64,000 bases of DNA from Kingdonia uniflora (Eukaryota; Streptophyta; Magnoliopsida; Ranunculales; Circaeasteraceae): contig JACGCM010002394.1 of assembly GCA_014058105.1 (NCBI GenBank), forward strand, positions 1,364,001 through 1,428,000, given 5' to 3'. The translations under genes and the position numbers were made by a program. Below, piece after piece: positions 24,573-36,063 of this stretch (position 1 is its first letter; every line of letters begins with the position of its first letter). Below the pieces are notes generated by a model. It ran no database searches. It was not told the origin of the DNA and was given only the letters and a program-made list of their open reading frames with translations.

Positions 24573-25058
24573 TGATCTAGGAGGATCTCGGGTATTTTTA
24601 TGGAATTTTGACCAAGTTGTTCGAACGAGATTTGGAGTCGTTCGAACGAATTTAGTTTTATTCGAGCTGACTTTTAAGTCTATTTGAATAAACAGGCATT
24701 TGAGTTATTTTATTCGAATACACCAATGTCTGCTCGAATAAACTTTTTTCTGTTCGAACAGAGACTTGTTCTGCTCGAACATATGCGCGATTCAGCCTAT
24801 TATTTAGGCATTTCAGGGCATAATTGTCCTATTTTGTAACTAGGAACTTGTAACCCTTATAAAGGGGTAAGGCTAGGAAAGAGAAGATCATGTTAGATCA
24901 ATGCAAATTCTAAGAGAGAGACTTAGGGTTTGAGAGGAATTCGATTGTAATTGATTTTGATTAAGCAATTGAAACTCTAAAAGGGAATTCTCCCACCAAT
25001 TATATGTTCTTTGTATAATTTCTTCTATTTAGGGTTTCTCAATTTGTATTATAGATTA
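24573..25058 (+). repeat. 3' LTR of gypsy G1
   Basis: 486 bp, TGATCTAGGAGGATC...TATAGATTA. It contains GTTCGAACGAGA and GTCGTTCGAACGAA words near 24628-24653 where the 5' copy has decayed forms. Confidence 0.85.
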
Positions 25059-26151
25059 CCAACCACCGTCCACATCATATTTGCAAACTTAACAAAGCTA
25101 TATACGGTTTGTAATAGCCCCACGAGAGTGGCTTCATCGATTCAGCTCTTTCATTCTCAAGTATGGCTTTAGGCATAGTCAGGCAGATCACTCCATGTTT
25201 ATATATCGGCATGGCTTTCAAATTATGGTCTTACTATTATATATTGATGACATTATACTTACTGGAAATTCCCCTTCTCTCATTACATCCTTTACCAAAA
25301 CCCTAGGGCCAAAATTTAAAATAAAAGACCTGGGGAATTTACATTACTTTCATGGATTTGAGGTTTCTCGCTCTGTCCATGGGCTTCACCTTTCCCAGTC
25401 CAAGTACACAGTGGACCTTCTTCGATGCACCACCATGACCGATTGCAGACCATATTCTACACCTGTTTCTGCTAAATCCTAAATGTCTTCTACTAATAGT
25501 ACTCTTCTTTCTAATGCCAGTGAGTACTACCACATTGTGGGTGCACTTCAACATCTCACACTAACCCAACCCGACATTGCCTTTTCCATTCAGTACACAA
25601 CCCAGTTTATGAGTGCACTTCGCACCACCCATTTAGTTGCGGCTAAACGCATACTTCGATATCTTAAAGGCTCAATTGGTCTTGGCATTCAATTTCACCG
25701 TTCGTCAGGCTCTCTCCAACTTCAGGGATTTTATGATGCTTATTCAGCGGGTTGTCCCGATGACCGGCAATCAACCTCTGGTTATTGCATTTTCTTATGT
25801 TCTAACCTTATATCCTTGAGTGCTAAGAAGCAATCGACAGTCTCCAAGTCTAGCGCCGAATCCGAGTATCGATCGCTTGCATATGCTTGTGCTGAAACAG
25901 TATGGATAAGATACATTTTACGTAAGATGCATACATCACTTCCACCGGCAACAATCCTATATTGGGAAAATATGAGTACTACATATATGGCGACTAATCC
26001 AGTATTTCATGCTCGTACAAAGCTCATCGAGCTTGATTACCACTTTGTTTGGGAACATGTCTTTGCCGGTAGTCACCTAGTTCGCTTTGATCCTTCCATT
26101 GATCAGACCGTGGATGTATTTACAAAAGGTCTTCACAAGCATCGTTTTTAG
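25059..26151 (+). pseudogene. copia A reverse transcriptase (second part) and RNase H
   Basis: Resumes in the frame interrupted at 14904: HHICKLNKAIYGL, MVLLLYIDDIILTGN (catalytic YIDD intact, about 25228), KIKDLGNLHYFHGFEV. One stop at 25480 precedes LQHLTLTQPDIAFSI. RNase H: DDRQSTSGYCIFL, SRSSAESEYR-like KSSAESEYRSLA, HARTKLIELDYHFVWEHV, and the end DQTVDVFTKGL. The last 222 codons (25483-26151) are open, but the element is inactive overall. Confidence 0.88.
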
Positions 26152-26200
26152 TTTTTCCGACCAAACTTGTCCATCCAAAACCGCCAAGTTTGAGGGGGAA

Positions 26201-26395
26201 TGTTACAACATGACCTATGATGATACAACCACCTAGAAATAGTCTTGAATAATATCTAGGGATATATATATATATATAACTAGTTTCCTCATGTAATGGG
26301 ATTCTCCTACGATCCAAAGATTGGGAGCTATCACCTGTAGGGCTTCTCATGTATAAATCACCCCATTGGGAATAGAATATCATTTTTTCATCCCA
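26201..26395 (+). repeat. 3' LTR of copia A
   Basis: Starts TGTTACAACATG immediately after the polypurine tract. Extends through TTTCCTCATGTAATGGG and AATAGAATATCATTTTTTCATC; the exact end is uncertain within about 10 bp. Confidence 0.75.
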
Positions 26396-26433
26396 AGTTT
26401 GTAAGTTGTAAGTATTCATAACTGAGCAAGGTG

Positions 26434-26833
26434 ATGTGAATCATCTCCCATGATTATTTATCATATGTCAACAAACTATTTATATTTATGTTCTTTTGAT
26501 TCAAGCCTCTCTACTGGAGATGCTTAGTAGGTTTTAGAAAGTTCCTAATTAACCAACACAAGGTTAAAATGGTACTTCCCCAGTTTCTAGAATATTCCCA
26601 ATTGGGGTTTCCACCCCCTTATGTTCTATAAAAGGGAGACTAGGTTCTCTATTTTATTTGGTTGTTAAAATTGATGATTTGAAGTTAATTCAATTTAGGT
26701 TTCAGTTTAAGCTTTTGTTTAGTTTTGATTTGAAGTTAGTTTTGTGTTTTAGTATTAGTAAAAACCTTAATTTTAATTAGGTTAACGTTTATCAATCCAA
26801 GTTCTTGTTTCTATGACTCAGATTTACGTTAAA
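26434..26833 (+). repeat. 5' LTR of the short LTR element
   Basis: 400 bp with a TATA-like TCTATAAAAGGGAG at about 26625. Very similar to 27748-28148. Confidence 0.85.
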
Positions 26834-27747
26834 TTGGTACCAGAACTAGCAAGATTTTGTGAGATTTTTTTACACCAACTGCTACAGTGATTTCTGTGAC
26901 TGCTACAGTAGTTTTTGCGTTGATACATTGATTTTGGCATCAACTACAGTATTTTTGTGCTTGCTACAGTAATTTACGACTACTACAATGATTTTTGCAG
27001 TTCGTTACCTATGGCACCACTAACAAATGCTCAACTCGTACAACAAGTTGTTGATTTTAACAAAAAAGTCAATGGATTCGATGAATGGTCCAAAAAGTTC
27101 GAAGTGATAGAGGAATTGTCTAACAAGTTTGACTGATTCGACCATTTTATGGAGTCAATTATTTTAGGTACTCTCTGAATCCCTACCCAATAGGTAACGG
27201 CGACGAATTTGCCACCAACGGAGATTTTGTCGCCTATTTACAATGATTATCTCGAAGTTGACAAAGTTAAAAAACTGATAGAAATTGAGATCAAAAAGGC
27301 TGCCAGTTTTAAATCCCTAAACGGCGTAATCATCGATGATTTACAAGTAAAAGAAACCTCACACATGTCAAACTAGGTTATTAGGAATCGTACTTTCACA
27401 CAAGATTGTGAATTTTTCCCCAGAAAATTATTGAGACAAACCCCCAATATTTGATGAATATCAACATGATGTTATTCATAAAGAGTTCGTTGACCCCTTT
27501 TGGGAGGGTTTTCTCATGATTTTCGAGAAGCGAATCACAATGTTTTCTTCAGTTTTGGGCGTCAATTGGCATAAGGATGTTAGTGACAACATGGTAGCCC
27601 CACTCTTGGGTACCTTGAGTTACGGTAAATTTTGCGATAGAAGTAAAAGTTTGAATAAGGGTAGGCCACATCAAAGAGTTTCAAGTTCCGTGATATTCCA
27701 AAATTTGTCGATTTTGTGGTCAAAATCTTCTGAAGACGGAGGGTTTA

Positions 27748-28148
27748 ATGTAAATCATCTCTCATGATCGTTTCTCACATGTCAACAAACTATTTATATT
27801 TATGCTCTTTTGATTCAAGCCTCTCTACTAGAGATGTTTAATAGGCCTTAGGGAGTTCCTAATTAACCAACACTAGGTTAAGAGGGTACTTTTCCCATTT
27901 TCTAGAATATTCCTAATTAGGGTTTCCACCCCCTTATATTTCATGAAAGGGAGACTAGGTTATCTATTTTATTTGGTTATTAAAGTTGATAATTTAAAGT
28001 TAGTTCAATTTAGGTTTCAGTTTAAGCATTTGTTTAGTTTTGATTTGAAGTTAGTTTTGTGTTTTAGTGTTAGTAAAAACCCTAATTTTAATTAGGTTAA
28101 TATTTATCAATCCGAGTTCCTACTTCCACGATTCAAATTTACGTTACA
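27748..28148 (+). repeat. 3' LTR of the short LTR element
   Basis: 401 bp, ends TTTACGTTACA. In the 5' copy the terminal CA is AA. Confidence 0.85.
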
Positions 28149-28349
28149 AGGTTCCATAAGCAAAAAATTCTACATGTAAATCGCTTTCATTTTATCAAAA
28201 TATTGATTTGAAAATGTATGCATACAATTTGATATCTAAGCAACTGCAAGTGAAGAACATAATTTGTGTTGTCTGCAAAATAGTTGAATAACTGATTGAG
28301 GCATATATCCGTCAATACTAGATTAAGATTCCCTTCTCATAGTTGAGAT

Positions 28350-29151
28350 TGTTGAGAATCGAGGTGGTTACTCTCTCTTCTATGACAAGAATGATACGCG
28401 AAATAAGCCAAACAAGATAAACAATCGAGCAAGAACAATAAAGAACACAAGAATTTCTCAGGGGAGGGAAGTGGAAAACCCTTACGGATAAAAAACCACT
28501 CCCCGCGAATAATCCACTATAATCAAACAGATTACACGATCTCTCCAAGCTTCTCAAGCTTTAATGGATTCTCTCAAATTCTTGCTTTCTAGAATTAAAC
28601 CCCCAGAGAAAGGATAAGCTAATAAATAACCTAAGTCATCTTTATATACTAGAGGACTAATTACAAATAGAACGGATCTCGAGGCAACTCTCAACGTCTT
28701 CGAAGACCTTCAAAGGCAACCTATGGACACCTCGCTCGAATGAAACACAAACTCGCTCGAATGAAACACAAACTCGTTCGAACGACTTTAATGACTAAAG
28801 GTTCTAGCCCTAAAAAAACATACATGTCGTTCGAACGACATCCAAGCTCGTTCGAACAACTTCTTCGGTCTTTAGTTTCCAAATACGAAAAACAGACACC
28901 TCGTTCAAACAAGATCCATTTTCATTCGAACGACTTCAACCTATTTAGAGTTCAACTTTAACAGCACGAACTTGGTCGAACAGAACCAATTCGAATCTTC
29001 AAGTAACTTAACCAGCTCGAACTTCAAGTCAAACAGAACCAGTTTGAAATAAACATTGAAAATTCTCATTTTCAATTTGTCTTCAATCCTCAAACTAAAC
29101 TAGCTCGAATTGAAACTACCTTGAACATAAATTTGAGTTCACACCTTAACA
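28350..29151 (-). repeat. 3' LTR of copia B
   Basis: 802 bp. Preceded in the element sense by a purine tract (GTAGGAGAT). Rich in CTCGTTCGAA / CGAACGAC words between 28735 and 29040. Confidence 0.92.
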
Positions 29152-29268
29152 ATCTCCTACTTGGAATCGAATATACCGTAACCCATCTCTGAATCTCCAA
29201 ATGAATTGCTCGCACTAACCAGACCTTTAATCTTGAAGACCCACAGAAGTTGTACATGTCGTCAACTT

Positions 29269-30183
29269 CTAAAAAATTACCACCTTCGTAAACATATCAG
29301 CCGGATTCACATCAGTATGAATCTTTACGAGTTTTAACATACCATCCTCGAGGAGGAAGCGAATATAATGATATCGAATATCGATGTGTTTGGTCCTAGA
29401 GTGAAAAGCTAAATTCTTAGCTAAGTGTATAACGCTTTGACTATCACTATACAACTTAGGAGAAAATAATTCTCTACCAAGCTCTTTCATCAACCCTTTG
29501 AGCCAAACCATATCTTTGCACGCTTCTATAGCTGCAACATATTCTGCCTCCGTCGTAGACAAAACTACAATCTTCTGTAGCCTAGAAACTCCTGTAACTG
29601 TACCGCTTCCCAATGTAAATACAAAACTACTAGTGCTCTTCCGCCTATCAATGTCACCCGCCATATCAAAATCAACAAAACCTTGTAAGTATATCTGAGA
29701 ACCCCCATAACATAATGCCATATCTTGAGTCCCCTTTAGATATCTCATTATCAATTTCACAGTTCTCCAATGCTCCTTGCCTGGATTACTCATATACCTA
29801 TTGACAACTCCCACTGGTTGGGCAATATCCAGTCTTCTACAAATCATAGCATACATTAGGCTACCAACCGCGGATTGATAAAGAACCTTCCACATCTTAT
29901 CGCGATCCTTCTGCATCTTCTAACAATATTCCTTTGACAATTTAAAGTAACCTCCCAATGGTGTATTAACAACTTTAGAACTATCCATATTAAATCGCTT
30001 AAATACTTTGTCGATGTACTCAGCTTGGAATAATTTCAATTCTCGCCACTTTCTGTCCCTTGTAACGCGCATACCAAGAACTTGTTTTGCAGCACCCAAG
30101 TGCTTCATAAAAACTCTCGAGATAACTGTTCCTTCAACTTGACAATCTCTATCCCATGTCAGCACTTTCAACAAACATATCAT
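29269..30183 (-). pseudogene. copia B reverse transcriptase (3' part) and RNase H
   Basis: RNase H half 29269-29916: AVGSLMYAMICRRLDIA, IMRYLKGTQDMALCYGG, RRKSTSSFVFTLG, LSTTEAEYVAAIEACKD, HIDIRYHYIRFLLEDG, TDVNPADMFTK. The RT thumb (LGMRVTRDRKWRELKLFQ, YIDKVFKRFNMDSSK) is upstream at 29920-30183, separated by one stop. These motifs place it in the TNT1/Tork branch. Confidence 0.9.
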
Positions 30184-30690
30184 CTACATACAGAAGTAGA
30201 ATAATATATGAGTTCCCCATATTTTTGATAAAATAATATTGATCCGCATTACTCTTCGAATAACCATTTCTGGACATGAATTGTTCGAACTTCAAAGACC
30301 ACTATCTCGGCGCTTATTTTAAGCCATATAAGCTCTTCGTGAGCCTGCACACAAGATCTTCTTTCCTATTAACCGAATACCCTTCTGGCTGCTTCATATA
30401 AATTTTTTCATCAAGGTTATCATGAAGAAATGTTGTCTTGACATCAAGTTGCTCAAGATGTAAATCTTCAGCTGTAACTATATTCATCATAACCCGAATA
30501 GTAGACATCTTCATAACATGAGCAAAGATCTCACCAAAATCAACTTCTTTGAGCTAAAAGCCCTTCACCACAAGTCTGGCCTTGAATATCCTTGAACCGT
30601 CAAATTCCTATTTTAGTCTGTATTCCCACTTATTGTGTAATGCTCTATTCCCTTTTGGTAACCAAACTAAATCCTAAGTTCGATTTACTG
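30184..30690 (-). pseudogene. copia B reverse transcriptase core
   Basis: YIILLLYVDDMFVES near 30190-30230 keeps the catalytic YVDD. Further upstream are LEQLDVKTTFLHDNLDEKIYM and DLVCRLTKSLYGLK, then KGFQLKEVDFGEIFAHVMKM-like sequence with a stop near 30555. Frames are broken near 30310. Confidence 0.87.
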
Positions 30691-31910
30691 ATAATGACTG
30701 CATCTCATCATCCATAGCAAGCTCCCACTTGCTCTTGGCTTCCACATCTAAAGCCTCATTGTAACTTTCCGGTTCACCATAATCCGTAAGTAACAAGTAA
30801 TTTAGGGAGTTACCGTACCTTGCCGGAACTCTTGCAATTCTCAGCTCCTTTCGAAGTACTATTAGAATATCTAGATCATTAGGTTTTTTGCCTTGATTCG
30901 GTGCATCAGACTCAACCACGACTTCTTCATCAACCTCTCGAGAGGGTTCAAATTCAATGTCGACACTTTCCGCTGCTTCACTTCTATTTCTTTCACTAGG
31001 TACTTTGAAGTCTTTATACAAGACTTTCTCATTGAATGTAATGTTACAGCTCCGGATGACTTTCCGATTCATCGCATCCCAAAATCGGTACCCAAACTCA
31101 TTACCACCGTGTCCAATTAATATGCACTTTGTCGACTTTGCATCTAACTTTGTTCTTGTATCTGAATTATCAAGCACATATGAGGTACAACAAAAAATAT
31201 GCAAGTGAGAAAGGTTTACCTTTTTACTGGTCTATGCTTCTTCTGGAAGTCTAAAGTCCAAAGCTGTTGAAGGCCCTCCGTTAATCAAGTACACCGCCGT
31301 ACTAATTGCATCCGCCCAAAAATATTTTGGCAATCTAGCATTGAGTCTCATACTCCTCGCTCTTTCATTTATTGTTAGGTTCATGCATTCTATAACACCA
31401 ATTTGTTGCGGTGTTCTGGGAATAATCTTTTATCGCTTAATCCCGTTTGATGTGTAAAAGTCTTCAAACTTGCCACTATAATATTCGCCCCCATTATCCG
31501 ACCTGAGATACTTTAGTTCCAAACCAGTTTCATTTTCAACTAGAGCCTTCTACCTTTTGAATTTATCGAACACATCTAATTTGTTCTTCACAAAGTAGAC
31601 CCACAGTTTACGAGTAGTATCATCAATAAAAGTAACGTAATAATGAGGACCACCAAGAGAAGACACCTTGGTTGGCCCCCTTCGTGTGTACAAGATCCAG
31701 CTTTCCAGGTTTCCATGTTCTTTTAGTTATTTTGAAACTGACCTTCTTCTGCTTCGCAAGAACACACTCTTCATAAAACTTGAGATCAACTTTATCAAGA
31801 CCCTCTAGCTTTCCCTTTGTTACCATCATCTTTATCCCCTTTTCATTCATGTGACCGAGCCGTTTGTGCCAAGTACTTGTATCAATCCCTAGAGTGGCCA
31901 CACAAATAGT
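30674..31910 (-). pseudogene. copia B integrase and linker
   Basis: Pre-integrase TSTWHKRLGHMNEKGI and the zinc domain (ECVLAKQKKVSF) at 31750-31890. The core follows with breaks. The C-terminal half (IFCCTSYVL, KLDAKSTKCILIGHG, FWDAMNRKVIRSCNITFNE) is open at 30674-31204, followed by a linker rich in Glu. Confidence 0.87.
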
Positions 31911-33109
31911 AGAAATTATACTTTATGTTATATACAACGTTCCTTGTCTTAAGCTTCGAGCTACTACCATAGCTCCCTTTGTAACCTTCTAGAAGGTTGT
32001 ATCAAAGGTGCTTACATATCCGTCATCATTCACCAATTTGCTAACCGATATAAGGTTACGCCCCAATTTGGGTACAAGTCGCACATTCTATAAAACCAAC
32101 CTTTCCCCTGAAGGAAACATTAACCTAGCATTTCCCTTTCCAGTAATATTACGTGCACTCTTATCTCTAAGAAAGACCGTACCGAAGTCGCCTTTAGCAA
32201 TATTGGTTAGAAAACCTATGTTTGTAGTAGTATGGAAAGAGGAAATCGAATCAACTATCCAAGATTCATTAACATTCACACAAAAGTAGTAGAGCCTTGT
32301 CAGAACACACCTCCTCAGTAAAGGTCATTGTATCTTTCTCCTCATCATCTTTCTTTGAAGAAGAATTATAATCTTGCCAGAAGTGACCATTCTTTCCACA
32401 AGTCTAACACACACCCGGTGGCTTAAACTTTTTCTCTTGACTGTGATCGACCCCTTCCTTATTTTGGCCCTTTTCTATAAGACATCCCTCTTTCCTCGAC
32501 GTTCAACATACTGCCATTTGAACTCAAAGAGGGTTCAAATATTTTATGCCTATTCTCTTCACTCATAATCAAAGAGACTATAGTATCAAATTTAATGTCT
32601 TCCTTCCCCGATGAATTACTCACTGCTGTAATGAACCCTTCCCAGCTCTCAAGCATCTACCCTAAAAGGGCCCACGCTCTCACCTCCTCGGTAAAAGTGA
32701 TTTTGACGGATTCCAGTTGAGCGTGAATGATATTGAACTTAGTGATATGAGCTTACACACTACCATTATCTTTTATCTTCAAAGTAAATAAACGTCATAA
32801 AATATGTACCTCATTTTCCCCAGACAATTCCGAGTACATAGCGAACAAATTCTCCATCAAACTCTTTATTTTCGCAACTTTGGAGATCATTTGTAGAATC
32901 TGAGATGACAGCGCTAACCTAACGGTTCAAAGCTCCTTGTGATCAAATCGCGCCCACTTAGCAGCATCGTAATCTGTTGGCTTCATCTCAACTCCATCCA
33001 GTGGTAAATCAAGATCCTTCTGATAGAGGTAATCTTCTATCTGCATCTTCCACACTCTAAAATTAAATTTATTAAACTTTGTGATCTTCAACTTCTTCTG
33101 ATCTGCCAT
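31911..33109 (-). pseudogene. copia B gag and protease
   Basis: Gag starts at 33109 with MADQKKLKITKFNKFNF and WKMQIEDYLYQKDLDLPL, the Tork-type gag opening, with a stop after 60 codons. Later pieces include TAVSNSSGKEDIKFDTIVSL near 32600, and a zinc knuckle near 32400 with a stop in place of one residue. Protease: SWIVDSISSFHTTTNIGF near 32250, where the D-S-G triad is DSI. Confidence 0.85.
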
Positions 33110-33154
33110 CGCTCTTCACCACACAAGCCCTGTAACACTTGCTCTGACACTAAT

Positions 33155-33932
33155 TGTTGAGAATCAAGGTAGCTACTCTCTCTTCTATGACAAGAACAAT
33201 ACGCAGAATAAAACTAACAAGAGAAACAATAAAGCAAGAACAATAAAGAACATAAGAATTTGCAGAAGATGGAAGTGGAAAACCCTTACGGATAAAAAAC
33301 CACTCCCCGTGAACAATCCACTATAATCAAACAGGTTATACGATCTCTCTGAACTTCTCAAGCTTTAATGGAGTCTCTCAAATTCTAGCTCTCTAGAATT
33401 AAACTCACAGAGAAAAGATAGGCTAAAAAATAACCTAAATCCTCTTTATATACTAGAGGACTAATTACAAGCATAACGGATCTCGAGGCAAACTCAACGT
33501 CTCCGACGACCTTTCAAGGTAAACTACACACACCTCGTTCGAATGAAACACAAACTCGTTCGAATGACTTGGACGACTAAAGGTTCCAGCCTTAGAAAAC
33601 ATACATGTTGTTCAAACGACATCCAAGCTCGTTTGAACGACTTCTTCGGTCTTTAGTTTCCAAATGCGAAAAACAAACACCTCGTTCGAACGAGATCCAT
33701 TTTCGTTCGAACGACTTCGACCTATTTCAAGTTCAACTTTAACAGCTTGAACTTGGTCGAACAGAAGCAGTTCGAATCTTCAGGTAACTTAACCAACTTG
33801 AACTTCAGGTCGAACAGAACCAGTTCAAAATGAACATTAAAAATTCTCATTTTCAATCCGTCTTCAATCCTCGAGCTGAACTAGCTCGAACTGAAACTAC
33901 CTTGAACATAAATTCGATTTCATACCTTAACA
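33155..33932 (-). repeat. 5' LTR of copia B
   Basis: 778 bp. The primer site read on the minus strand just inside (plus about 33141-33152) is TAGTGTCAGAGC, two mismatches from the Met site. Same TTCGAACGA-rich stretch near 33530-33850. Confidence 0.92.
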
Positions 33933-34829
33933 GAGATATGGGTGGGAGTGTGGTGCTAAGATATGAAATCTGAAAATAAGAATGTAATCATTTCTATTCC
34001 AAGATATTTGCAAAAAGTTCAATCAGACATTGAGCAAATCGCTATTCAGCACTGTGACACTCCAACTTTGAATGTAGACTTTGTAAACCTAGAATTATAA
34101 TCGAAATCACCTCACATCACATGACACATATAGATCTTATTTTTATTAACATTAGCTAAACTAAACTGTTCTAATAAACACTTATCGAAACACTTTCAAG
34201 GTAATGCTCATCTCTATTAATAAAGAAAAACCTCAATATTTGATTTAAAGCACAACTGTACATCAACGATTTGGCATTTTTGAGGAGGCCTAAGATGATA
34301 TTAACCCAAAAAAATGACGAAAGAGTAGACCATGGTCGTTGATTACGAACTCAATATAATCTCTCTATTCGCATCAAAAAATATATTTCTCGAGACACCA
34401 CCTTATAAAACTTAATTAAAACACAATTTCCCCCTCTTTTCATTTCACCTCCTCTACTCTTCTCCATACGTTGGTTTCTATATTTCTTTGTCTTTAATAT
34501 TCCCCTCTTCAAACTACAAAATAAAATCAAAATTTTAATTCAAAATCCAACCATATCCCCAGATGTAATGCGGTAGCGCGCACGATAGCGCGTGCAAAAT
34601 TGCTCGTAGCTTAGAAAATAATAGCTACACAGATGATCAATAAAAAAGTGCAGTAGATAAATAATTTTTGAAAGGATGAGTTCATTGCCAGAAATCCAAA
34701 TAATACGACTTCAAATCAATTAACAAAAGCATGTACTTCTACTTGTCCCAATTAAGTTCTGAGGAATAAAAAAGTGATAGTAAGAGAGAAATTAGGAATT
34801 TCTAATAGCCCTAAAAAAATCTCTGCTCT
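33933..34829. other. non-coding; contains a GC-rich imperfect palindrome
   Basis: AT-rich apart from a short island near 34570-34596 (GCGCGCACGATAGCGCGTGC) that can form an imperfect stem. No coding frame or terminal repeat recognised. Confidence 0.4.
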
Positions 34830-35395
34830 CTTCCTGGAATCATGATGAACTTTATGTGAGGGGGCTATAACCATTTTCTTCTTCACCTTTGCAGATTGGA
34901 GAAAATGCTTAACAAGTCTTCATCACCAACAACAAAGATTTAATGTGGCTCGGCAATTGCTTACATCCGCACACAATAGAGAGAGTATATTCCAAGACCA
35001 AGGTTATACTCTTTACAAACAATTGAGGTTTCTCTCACAAGAATTCCTCCACAAAAGATCTTCCCAAAGGTGGTTTTAAAAAACATAACTCTCCGGATAG
35101 CCAAATACAATCACTCGGATCTCGAGGCAAACAAAAGGCTTCAAACAAATCTCACAAAACTAACCTCCGCATTGTTGTTCGAACGACATCAAACAACCCA
35201 AAACGAAATGTTTAGCTGGATCAGTTTTTATGCAAAAACTGAAAGTCGTTCGAACGAGACTTATAGTTGTTCGAAGGACTTTGAGTCTCCAAACAGAAGA
35301 CTTTAGCTGGATCAGTTTTTAGGCTAAAAATCGAGTTTAGTTTGAACAGCAATCGAACGACTTTGACCTCAACCCCACAAATATCTATTACAGTG
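34830..35395. mobile_element. probable LTR fragment with TTCGAACGA words
   Basis: Contains GTTCGAACGACAT (35178), GTCGTTCGAACGAGAC (35247) and GTTGTTCGAAGGACT (35267), and an internal duplicated phrase TTTAGCTGGATCAGTTTTTA (about 35210 and 35303). Composition and words match the LTRs of the elements around it, but no terminal TG/CA or target duplication was located. It abuts the F-box pseudogene's 3' end. Confidence 0.4.
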
Positions 35396-36063
35396 ACTTC
35401 AACAAATAGAGATATAAGTTCCCCATCACATAATTTTCAGGAACAAAATCTTGCCAAGTAAAGAAACGGAGTGTTGGAGCATTTATTTTGAATTTATTAG
35501 TACGAGCTTGAAACCTATCAAAAGAATAAGACATGGAAAACCTCTCAAGCCTTTCTGACAAAATCCCAAGATTGTCAAACCCGTGACATAAATCTAGGTT
35601 CAAGTTCTTTAGGAGAGGGCAATAAAGCAGTGTTAATTGTATCACTCGTCATGCAAACACAAATGAGAGATAATGTATGGAGTTAACCAAGACTGACTAA
35701 CGAAGGCAGTCTGAGAGAGCCCCTCATTAAACATATTGCTTCAGCGACACGAGATATGTTTTTCAGATCAGTACTATCATCGAAAGCAAATCCAAGTCTG
35801 AACTTTTTGATATCAGAAGTGTCACGAAGGATTAGTGCACGCTCAACAAAATCCATGAACCATTTAGACTCAGAATAATAATCGACGAAATCTAGATAAG
35901 GGGTAGAAGTATAAAGGTACCTCCATCTTCTGGACAAAGCGCTTGTCCTTACCACATCAATTGTATTAAGAAAAAAGAAAATGTGATGAATAACACTGTC
36001 GGGTACGTAAACTGCTAATTCTGTCAGACATAGCGCCATTATAATCCGCGGAGGTGGCAACAA
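35388..36063 (-). pseudogene. F-box / LRR (FBD-type) protein, partial
   Basis: From an ATG at 36063 the reading is PDSVIHHIFFFLNTIDVVRTSALSRRW, a clear F-box at about residues 20-60 (Skp1-binding part of SCF ubiquitin ligases), then YLYTSTPYLDF, then LRLPSLVSLG. A stop at 35683-35685 and a frameshift follow. The next frame (35388-35645) continues with the typical CPLLKNLNLDLCHGF leucine-rich repeat. Much of the early LRR region is missing between VAEAICL and LPSLVSL, and the C-terminal FBD is lost where the repeat-like sequence at 35395 begins. Confidence 0.82.

Larger units (their letters stand above)
14905..25058 (+). mobile_element. gypsy retrotransposon G1 (chromovirus-like), split by a solo LTR
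   Basis: LTRs 14905-15368 and 24573-25058 run TGATCC...GGATTA or close variants. Target duplication: CCAAT left, CCAAC right (four of five match). Order gag, protease, RT, RNase H, integrase is Ty3/gypsy. A polypurine tract (ACGGGGG) precedes the 3' LTR. Without the 4.6-kb solo LTR at 16589-21206 the element would be about 5.5 kb. Joining its flanks restores the copia RT reading frame. Both LTR copies are well diverged and the polyprotein has many stops, so it is old and inactive. Confidence 0.9.
11585..26395 (+). mobile_element. copia retrotransposon A (Ale/Retrofit-like), split by a gypsy element
   Basis: Outer shell of a three-level nest. It has a degraded 5' LTR (11585-11735), an exact tRNA-Met primer site, a gag with the plant copia N-terminal domain, protease, integrase and the first half of reverse transcriptase up to 14904, then the second half of RT and RNase H from 25059, a polypurine tract (GAGGGGGAA, 26192-26200) and the 3' LTR from 26201. 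Integrase before RT fixes it as Ty1/copia. Stops and frameshifts are frequent in every domain. The right LTR boundary and the target duplication were not resolved. Confidence 0.88.
26434..28148 (+). mobile_element. non-autonomous LTR retrotransposon (short, ~1.7 kb)
   Basis: LTRs 26434-26833 and 27748-28148 (about 400 bp each, highly similar; ATGTRAATCATCTC to ...TTTACGTTACA). A primer site variant TGGTACCAGAAC starts two bases after the 5' LTR (two mismatches to the Met site). A purine tract GAAGACGGAGGG precedes the 3' LTR. Flanking pentamers AGGTG/AGGTT are a probable target duplication. The 915-bp interior has no retroviral domain: first a series of CTACAGT words (26880-26990), then a partly open frame from an ATG at about 27010 (MAPLTNAQLVQQVVDFNKKV) with stops, of unknown family. 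It must have depended on proteins from elsewhere. Confidence 0.8.
28350..33932 (-). mobile_element. copia retrotransposon B (Tork/TNT1-like), complete but decayed
   Basis: Flanked by a perfect 5-bp target duplication GAGAT (28345-28349 and 33933-33937). LTRs 28350-29151 and 33155-33932, in the element sense TGTTAAGG...TCTCAACA. Domain order on the minus strand is gag, protease, integrase, RT, RNase H. Each domain has stops or frameshifts. LTRs differ by scattered substitutions and small indels. The insertion is in otherwise featureless DNA. Confidence 0.93.

Noticed and set aside
28735..29040. TTCGAA words as heat-shock elements
   Set aside because: Heat-shock elements need GAA and TTC blocks separated by two bases (TTCxxGAA). 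Here TTC and GAA abut, so the spacing is wrong.
29269..29916. Intact 215-codon frame as a live gene
   Set aside because: It is the RNase H end of copia B; surrounding polyprotein has stops and frameshifts.
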